This document shows, one piece after another, positions 57,060 to 64,000 of a stretch of DNA of 64,000 nt. Position 1 is the stretch's first letter, and every line of letters starts with the position of its first letter. The notes under the pieces are model-generated. The model was not told where the DNA came from and searched no databases. It saw only the letters and a program-made list of their open reading frames with translations. The stretch comes from Symbiodinium microadriaticum (Eukaryota > Sar > Dinophyceae > Suessiales > Symbiodiniaceae), in contig LSRX01000805.1 of NCBI GenBank assembly GCA_001939145.1, positions 122,357 through 186,356 on the forward strand. The letters are read 5' to 3'. The position numbers and the translations under genes are program-made.

Positions 57060-59770
57060 CCTGTAGTGTCAAAGTACCCTCACCTCTGGGGCGTTTCCAA
57101 GTAGCCGACGCGATCGCCTGTCTCAGGAACTCTTCCCCCTGCATCGCCTGCGGAGAGAACCTCGAGCTCTTGAATGGTTTGCTTCACTCACAAGTTGACA
57201 GTCGAACATACTTCGATGATGTCGGTGCCTCCTTGGACCATCTGCCGTTGCACTGCAGGTCGTCCATTCGTGCCAGACGCTGTGGACAAATGCATGGCGT
57301 CACGTAGCTTTTGCAACGGACTTGGGCTCCGAAACCTCACATGTAACTACATTTGATCTGCAAGTTCTCAGGCTGAAGAGCAGCTCCCCCTAACATGATT
57401 GTTTTCCGGGCTTGCGATGTGGCTGAGCCAGCTTTCGGGTTTTTGGATGCCATGTAGCAGCAAAGCAACACTGCATCACGGGACAGGGCTTGCAGTGACG
57501 CTGTTTTGCCTCAGGCAAATCGGTGGAGACCAGGGCATCGTTGGCAAAGCCGTGGCGCGTCATTCGGGACTGACCACCAAGGCTGTTGAAAAGAGCGGGC
57601 ACGTGTCGGTTGGATCCCGCCTAACCCAAAGACTGGTGGCAGTGAGCGGCTTCGCCTGGAGCTCGAGCAGCTCCTTGCTATGAGCGTGTACAGTGTACAG
57701 TCAGAATGCCAGACAGACGAAACAGTTCGAGCCGTCCTCCGTCAGAAGAGCCACCTGTCACCAGCGACAAGATCACAAGCACAGAAATACGGCACGGGGA
57801 AATGTATCCAATAAGCAGATCACAACAGCTGTCGGGCTGACTGCAGCCGACCACTTTTGGCTGGAGCCGATGGTCACAAGAACAGTTTGAGAACGAGAGA
57901 ACGTTGCGAAGCCCGCTGAAACCTATAGAAATGGCAACAGCACGGAAAATAATGCGACTCGGTCACATCTTCGGCGAGGACAAGGCATCGCCGTTGTTGT
58001 CTTTCGAGCACTGCTTGCAGGTGAGCCTGATTCACGAGGCTGACTGAGGGCATCAAGGAATACGCAGAGCACCCCTATCTTGCAATCTTTCTGCCACGCT
58101 AAGCTCGCAGGCACTTCTCTTGGGACTGGCTTCTTCCTTCCACTGGCTCGTCTCGTCAGGAATCTGTGGCTCTTGTGTCTCAACCTGGCATCTCGAGAAA
58201 CGTGGCCCCTGGCAATTCCCAAGCCCAGTCCATGGAAGCCTGCCCCTGTGCATCGCACTGGACGCCTTGGTCCTGGCGCGAACAACCGAAGGCCCCACGA
58301 CAACCTTCGTTTCTCAGTTTCGGGCCTTGGTTTCAGACCGGGCGACAGCGCCGGCACCTCACAGCTCATCAAGGGAGTGCTGGACCCTGTGACATAAAAG
58401 AAGAGGAGCAATGGAATGCAAAGAGATGCCACAAGTACAGGTCACTGCTGCTCTCGCAGCCCCTTGCCGCTCTGCAACCCCCTCGCCTGCGACGATGGAT
58501 TTTGGTCGCTTTTGCTGAGCCTGACTTGGCCGGGTTCCGTCATATTGAAACTCTGACAGTATCTGTGGGCTGGGCAGCATCAACATCCGCATCCTTGGCA
58601 GCAACACAGCGCCACTGCAAAGATTGCTGCAGGTTACCGCGGCTGTGAAGGACCCTTCCAGGAGGGCTCTCGGCAATTGCATCACCGGTGATCGGAAACG
58701 GAAGATCCAGTATGCTGTCTGCGGCTGTTCGGGGTTGGACCATTCGGGATTGGACCAGGTCGGCATGCTCTTGAGAGGCCTTTGGCCACAGATACGAAGA
58801 ACTGAAACCTGCGTTTGCAAAGTTGAAACAGCTCGCACAAAACAAAACGGCTTGGGCAGGGACCTCAATCTCATGCCAAACAGTCCTGCCGCGGCTTTTC
58901 TGCACACCCCCTTATGCTGACCGAAGTGACACATTTCAGCTCCAATGTTCATCCGGCGTCCTGGCAAAACGCCTCTGCCTCTGGCCCAGCTTCTGGCGAG
59001 GTCGGGCCTCCTGCGCTTCATTGCCTCACATCGCGGCACGGGAAGTTGCACTTGGCCCAACTTGCCAAAGGTCAGAGGACCTGATGCAGGCACCACCTGG
59101 GCAGGCGAGGCCCGCCAACCTGCAGAAATCACAGCAGAGTATTTTCAGGTTGCCCAAAGTCCGGGCTTCCCGCCAATCTCCAAAGGTCTCGGAGACTCCT
59201 GAGAGGTTTCAGCGGAAGCACGCGAGGTTGGGGTCGGAGGTTGGGGTTCAGCTTATTCGCCAGCAGCCATCTGATTCCTTTGTTTCCAGAATCCCCGATT
59301 ACAGCTGCCTTGCTTTAGACACATGCTTGGGCTGCTCGGCATCGGACAGCCTTGTCGTGCATCATCGCGTTCTCCAAATACTTGATCCGGGCCTGTCAAT
59401 AACATCTTCTCGCTTTCTCGAAATATTGGCAACGTACAAAGCCCGGAGAACAGAGGCCTGGTTCACTCGCAAAAAGGTTGCGCAGAGCACCGATCGGGAG
59501 AAACAAAAAAAGCTTTGTCAGGTCTTGGACGTCTTGAACAACGCGCTAGCTGAGCCTTGTGGGGAACACTATGCAGGTGCGAAACTCGATGTCAATGTGT
59601 CCTGCTCTTTAGAGGGAATCGCCATGGCTCTGGTTACAGGATGGCACAGCGGCCTAAGCCCGTGTCTTCACCGTCTCTCTCGTAGATCCAATTCTTACTT
59701 CAATACCCGGCCTTGAGTGAGTGCAGAACGCAGTCTCGCAGCAAGGGTGACAATCCATCGTGCTGATAGA
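57060..59770. other. Stretch with competing unassigned ORFs
   Basis: The N-terminal exon of the FKBP gene is probably within the first 300 bases. Further on, minus ORFs at 58432-57923 (starts with a hydrophobic Met leader) and 59132-58359 overlap a plus ORF at 58823-59716, and a third frame at 58905-58540 (minus) has the most protein-like sequence (GDAIAESPPGRVLHSRGNLQ). None has a family motif, so no gene is called. Confidence 0.3.
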
Positions 59771-59773
59771 CCT

Positions 59774-60878
59774 TTAAATGACAGCAGCAGCATTGCATAG
59801 TTCGCCCTCAGCTCGCTGCAGATGAGTGGCCTGAAGCATAGAGTCTTCACCATTCCAAGGGAGATCGCCATCTTTGGGCAACTCCAACATATGAGGACTG
59901 GACCTGAACTTGTGATTGCAACGATGACAGTTCAAATAGCTTGGTGGCAACCATGAAGCCATGGAGCCCTTACATCCACGCCTCGCTCGACTTGTCCGGT
60001 TTGAAACCGTCTTCAGCTCGTTCAAGGGCGCCTCTGCCTCAAAGCAGGATGGACCCCCAGCCTGCGCAATCCGTAGCCTCTTCAAGACTGCCTTTGCAAG
60101 GCACCGGTTCGACACCGCGTGAACCTCAAGCTTCCAAGAGCCACGGCGAAGCGCGAATGCAAGCGAATGCAAGCCAGTCGGCTCCAGGCCCACTTATCAC
60201 TGCCGGCTGGCTGGAAGTACGAGACCAGACAATCAGACCTCAAGGCGTGAGGAACGGCTGGCAGAGAGATGTGCGAGTTCTGCGGATATCTGGGGACAGA
60301 GCTCTTCAATGTACCGCAGCCTGCGTTTCACAAGACTCTCCAGCATCGCAAAACGTTTTGCTTGCACACCTTGACACCCATATTGGCCAAAAGCATCCGG
60401 CCTCAACGTGCCAAATACGTCGCCGGTATTTCTGAAGAGCAGGCGCCCCTGTGCTGGGAGGAACTCTTCACGAAACCGTGGTTCCAAATCTGATTCCGTC
60501 CAGGCCGCCACCATCCAAATATCATCAATCAGCAGCATGCCGCGGACCTGCATGTCGAAGATGCTTCCATGTTATGGCGACGCTCATCCAGACGACCTCT
60601 TTCCCATCGTTTTGGCGCTCTTCGTAAATCATCTGGTGCATATCATCCAGCCACACCTGGTAACAGCCTTGGAGGAGTGTCGGAACTTGGGGGGGGGGGG
60701 AGGAAAAAAGCAGCCCTAAAATTAGGGCCCTAGAGGGGTGTGCTCCGGGATGGTCTGGGAAGCCAGCTGCCAGGCTGGGAGCTCCAGACTCCCAGCGCTT
60801 TCGCGAAGCCGCCCTGCGGAGTTCACGGAGTTCAGACTCTGACGCTGCCCTCCGTGATGTTTTAAGCGCTGCCTCCAT
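59774..60878 (-). CDS. Possible multi-exon gene, unknown
   Basis: Three consecutive minus-strand pieces look like exons of one gene: YQVWLDDMHQMIYEERQNDG to WKHLRHAG (about 60665-60545), MLLIDDIWMVAAWTESDLEP to LRPDAFGQYG (about 60540-60375), and a terminal piece YLNCHRCNHKFRSSPHMLEL ending with a stop at 59774, where CxxC hints at a zinc ribbon. A homopolymer of G lies at about 60689-60700. The family is not recognised, and the joins are not proven. Confidence 0.35.
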
Positions 60879-60967
60879 GGATCTGACTGGGACATGCGTG
60901 ACCCAGGAGGATCACTTTTAACCACTTTAGATTCTGGTAGAGCTGTGGCCCCTGTGCAGTCTGAAGC

Positions 60968-61335
60968 CTATTTCGGGTAGCGAAAGTTTAATAGGATGTT
61001 CTGTGCATTTCTGGACTGCCAGCTCGAGCCCATGAAGGCTGCAGGAACCCGGAAGCGATATCCCTGCGAGAGCTGCTGCTGATCACAGGTCATAGGCCCC
61101 GAACAGAAGCGCCACGCGAATTTTTCCAAGCTTTCAACTCTAATCGCGATGCCACCGGAAATGGAGGCTGCAGCCGTCTTTGGAACATTTTTTGACTGGT
61201 GACACACACAAAACTGCAGTGCCGCAAAGCAGTATTCCACTTTGGCACAGCGGGATGCAGGCTCCCTAGTCGTGCAGGAAAAACGCACGGAGGCACTTCA
61301 GTGAAGCGGCACCGTGCCCGGCAAAGCCTGCGCAC
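60968..61335 (-). CDS. Possible C-terminal exon, unknown
   Basis: A minus frame reading SKNVPKTAAASISGGIAIRV and SLEKFAWRFCSGPMTCDQQQ, ending NILLNFRYPK and a stop at 60968. Composition is protein-like and the stop follows a compact domain-like stretch, but no family is recognised. The start within the frame is arbitrary. Confidence 0.3.
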
Positions 61336-62080
61336 CCGTATATATGCATGCTAGTTGCAGATGTGACTTTCTGGCCCAAGTGAACGGACTCCAGGGCCTC
61401 ATCTCTTTGCCTTTGTCTTGGTCGTTTTTTCTGCTTGGTTCAATCGCTTATGTTCCGCCTGTCAGATGATAACAAGAGCTTCGGGCAGCCTTTCGCCAAC
61501 AGCTTCTGGACAAGGGCAGATTTAACCCGTCCTTGCCGAGGTCTTCAAACACCTGGCAGCAAACAAATTCACACACGGAAAGTTAGGAGTGGTTTGACTT
61601 ATGCGAAGACCAGAGCTGATGCCCAAGACCTAGGACCTAGAGGGTCTACACGTCAGCAACTTTTGGCATGTCGCCTCATGCGCAGCAATGTCCAAGAAGA
61701 GCGTTAAGTGTACAGCCTTGGACCTAAACCTGCCTTCCTGAACCACAACGACTGGCCTCTACCTGATGTCAGATTGCGGCAAACATGCAGTGGTTGTTCC
61801 AGTGTGGTGTACGGGAAAATGTTGCAACTCCGATGGTTCTGCGACTCTAACAGTCGAAATTGGGGTCCTGGGCTTAGCCTCAGCCATATCCAGCGCAAGT
61901 CCACAACCAGTGAAAGATAACCAATGTACAGCCACAACAGTATAGTATGTCACAAACTGCAGGTACGTGAAGAAGGCGTCCCTACCTTTTAAAGCAAACC
62001 TGGACGGTCTTTGACAATCAAAGGGCAGATGTTCTGCGGTAATGACGCCAAACTGTGAAAAGACCGTCAAGTGAAGACCC

Positions 62081-64000
62081 TTAGAAACAGGGTTTGCACA
62101 CACACACGCACGCACGCACGCACGCAAAAGAAATGAAGACCGAACATGGGAGAAGACCCGAAAGAAACACAGAGTAGCAAAAATATAGCTCTCTAACATC
62201 CCGTAGCGCCCTTGCAGGCTCGCCGACCTCTTCGTCCCCTTCTTCAACGATCTCTGCCCAATTCTTTCGATTGATGTTGTCCTGAGTGAAGTATACAGTA
62301 TGGAGGTTTCGGATTCGACTGTCCGAGGTCGATCGTACAACTTGCAAAACAACTTCTGAGGTGTCGGCGAAGTTTAAAGGCTGCAGAGGCCGCGGGAAAA
62401 GGTCATCCTCATCCTTGTCCCGCTCCCGATCACGCGATGGCAAGCTTGAGGCTCTGTGCGAGGCACCTGGCGCCTGTCGCGCTTTCTGCTCTCTGGCGGA
62501 GCCACGACGGCTGAGCCAGTTCTCCAGGGTCGGTGACGCCGATCTCTGGCGGGAGGGTTGAATCCTGGGTGGGTTCATCTGCGCGACCACTGCGCGCCAG
62601 GCTGCGGTTCTCGGGCTGTCCCCCTGACGGAAAGCCGATTCGGGCAAAGCTGGTCTTTCTGCTGACCTTGCTCTGAGAGCTGCAGGCGGTGGCTGCTTCT
62701 CGGATGCCTTTCCGAAGCGCTTCGCCAGCCAATCATCCAGCTCCGCATCCTTGTCTCCTGGCACAGGGTAGTCCTGCTCCGCGGTCCAGAGCCCTGCATT
62801 CCTGCAGGCCCAGCCAGCTGCGGCTGCCATCTCGACACGTTGCCGTGAAGCGTTGGCGACCATGTTGAAAACGTTTTGGCCAAAGCTCTTGGCCAGGCGT
62901 GTCCACATCACAGCTGAGGCAGAGTGAAGCAAGCAGATACCTTCAGTTGCATGCATTAAGGCCTGCTGTACCAGGGGCCGTTGTCCCCAGATCTCTGGAC
63001 TGTTTTCGAGTCTGGCGGCTTCATCCTTGAAGGACACGGTTGTCAGGCCACACCAATCTAGAAAATTGCAGGCATTCACCATGCCTTTCTTCTCCAGTGC
63101 CTCATATGCCCATTGAGCGTCAATCACTCCGTTCAGGTTGATGCCAAATTTGTGGGCAAAGACCGTGGCATGCGTCGTAGCATCTGTCGTGATTTTGGAG
63201 GAGTTTGCGTTGGTAAAGAATGGCACTAAGCTGTACAGCTGCTCACCCAGTTGCATTACGTCGAACATGAAAACTTGGAGCCCGTTCGTATTGTCGCTGA
63301 ATGCCACGACCAAGAGGCACAGCTTGCCAGCAGCGGCTCTCAAATTCCAGCCGTGGCAATCCATCGCGATCATGGCACCCTGCGGCAGATGGTTTAGCCG
63401 ACTTGCTGCTTGTTGCAGGTTCATCTGGTCAGCTATGAGGTAGACCGCCGCAGAGCTGCCGTCAGGAAGCCGGTGCTGCCATTGGCCTGACATCTGCACT
63501 GCGTTGGGAACGGGAGGCCGCTTTTGTGGCCGTGGCCCGAAAGGCTTAGCACGCCTTGAGAACCCTGATGCCGGATCAGGCGAGTCTCCTCTCTCTCTCG
63601 ATGTCCTGCGCTCTGCGGAAGTTCTTCTTTCCGCTGAGGTTCTTCTCTCCGCAGACGTCCGCCGTTCAACAGACTGCCTGGGCGGAGGCGACCTCCCCTC
63701 AGCCTCAAAGCGTCTCTCCAGGGAGTCGCGCCTCTTGGCCGCCTGCTCCGGGTCAATGAACGAGGGCCGCCAAGCATCTTTCGAACTGCTTCGCTCGGAT
63801 GGGAAGAAAGGCCCTGGCCGGGCGGGACCCGATGGACCACCATTTGCCGGACCCTCGAAGCCATTGGGACTCGAAAAACCCCGGCGGCCTCGAGGAGGCG
63901 AACGGCCACGAGCTGAAGAGCCCTTTCCACCAAAGTCTCCCTTGTCACCTCCTTTTCCCATCCCTTTGTCCCCCTTGATGCCCTTCTGGTTGTTTTGACC
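62081..64000 (-). CDS. EXD/Egalitarian-like 3'-5' exonuclease-fold protein, 5' end beyond window
   Basis: The first Met in the window is at 63961, but the frame stays open to the window edge (coding KGIKGDKG before it), so the true start may be outside. Residues about 1-150 are basic and Gly/Arg/Ser/Pro-rich, including three SAERRT repeats. Residues about 195-310 resemble the DEDD exonuclease domain of EXD1 and Egalitarian: AMIAMDCHGWNLRAAAGKLC, VFMFDVMQLGEQLY, KITTDATTHATVFAHKFGIN and NGVIDAQWAYEAL. The Exo I motif, normally DxE, reads Asp-Cys-His (residues 201-203), so one metal-binding Glu is missing. Many relatives act as RNA-binding scaffolds. The C-terminal Ser/Arg region ends near residue 600. 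The last residues (CVRACVCVCK) are read-through of a CA repeat, so the true end is probably at a donor near 62200. Confidence 0.7.
   Translation of the reverse strand, partial: GQNNQKGIKGDKGMGKGGDKGDFGGKGSSARGRSPPRGRRGFSSPNGFEGPANGGPSGPARPGPFFPSERSSSKDAWRPSFIDPEQAAKRRDSLERRFEAEGRSPPPRQSVERRTSAERRTSAERRTSAERRTSRERGDSPDPASGFSRRAKPFGPRPQKRPPVPNAVQMSGQWQHRLPDGSSAAVYLIADQMNLQQAASRLNHLPQGAMIAMDCHGWNLRAAAGKLCLLVVAFSDNTNGLQVFMFDVMQLGEQLYSLVPFFTNANSSKITTDATTHATVFAHKFGINLNGVIDAQWAYEALEKKGMVNACNFLDWCGLTTVSFKDEAARLENSPEIWGQRPLVQQALMHATEGICLLHSASAVMWTRLAKSFGQNVFNMVANASRQRVEMAAAAGWACRNAGLWTAEQDYPVPGDKDAELDDWLAKRFGKASEKQPPPAALRARSAERPALPESAFRQGDSPRTAAWRAVVAQMNPPRIQPSRQRSASPTLENWLSRRGSAREQKARQAPGASHRASSLPSRDRERDKDEDDLFPRPLQPLNFADTSEVVLQVVRSTSDSRIRNLHTVYFTQDNINRKNWAEIVEEGDEEVGEPARALRDVRELYFCYSVFLSGLLPCSVFISFACVRACVCVCKPCF
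62095..62124. repeat. (CA)n/(CGCA)n microsatellite
   Basis: CA repeat passing into CGCA repeat. It lies at the 3' end of the exonuclease-like frame and causes its artificial Cys-Val-rich C terminus. Confidence 0.95.

Noticed and set aside
58823-59716. 297-residue plus-strand ORF
   Set aside because: No domain, and overlapping minus-strand frames are equally open; composition of its Cys/Ser/Leu-rich start is not protein-like.

Overview
The window looks like nuclear DNA of a dinoflagellate, most likely of the Symbiodiniaceae type. The reasons are eukaryotic genes cut into many very short exons, introns that often start with GC or GA instead of GT and usually end AG before a G, CA/CT microsatellites and trinucleotide tracts, and almost all recognisable genes lying on one strand. 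No bacterial operons, viral genes or autonomous transposable elements were recognised. Two runs of N (5249-5285 and one base near 16421) show that it is an assembled contig. Gene spans below are exon-bounded estimates read by eye. Where an exon was recognised only by its similarity to a family, the ends are approximate.

Layout, left to right. 1-2.0 kb: nothing firm, with a weak tRNA-like pair of boxes. 2.05-7.04 kb (minus): splicing factor PRP17/CDC40 in about 20 pieces. 7-14 kb: mostly intergenic, with homopolymers, GAT/GCT microsatellites, a three-copy 89-bp repeat and a few unassigned exon-like ORFs. 14.3-16.2 kb (plus, the only confident plus-strand gene): a patatin-like TDGG protein ending in a CBS-domain pair. 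17.0-17.8 kb: an unrecognised long ORF. 17.8-18.8 kb (minus): ribosomal protein eS24. 20.28-20.77 kb: long GTT/GCT tract. 20.9-24.05 kb (minus): exostosin/GT47 glycosyltransferase. 27.7-28.8 kb (minus): unknown protein with eight 11-residue repeats. 29.3-30.3 kb (minus): C-terminal part of a PP2C phosphatase. 30.37-31.0 kb (minus): collagen-like protein with a membrane helix. 34.75-35.54 kb (minus): N-terminal part of a PP2C phosphatase. 36.2-38.95 kb (minus): Eps15-like EH-domain protein with a recent exon duplication. 41.6-42.5 kb (minus): BTB protein. 43.8-46.3 kb (minus): SNF1/AMPK-type kinase. 46.7-47.2 kb (minus): tail-anchored SNARE. 52.3-54.5 kb (minus): secreted coiled-coil protein. 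55.0-57.05 kb (minus): FKBP-TPR prolyl isomerase. 57.2-61.3 kb: unassigned ORFs. 62.1-64.0 kb (minus, open at the window edge): EXD/Egalitarian-like exonuclease-fold protein with an altered active site.

The genes do not form one pathway. Several belong to endomembrane and secretory biology (exostosin, EH-domain endocytic adaptor, SNARE, secreted coiled coil, collagen-like membrane protein). Others serve signalling (SNF1 kinase, PP2C) and RNA or protein handling (PRP17, eS24, FKBP-TPR, exonuclease-like). No coherent undescribed system was found. The best leads are the near-identical EH exon duplication with a newly placed intron, the TDGG-CBS fusion, the exonuclease-fold protein that lost a catalytic Glu, and the two PP2C halves on either side of a collagen-like gene.
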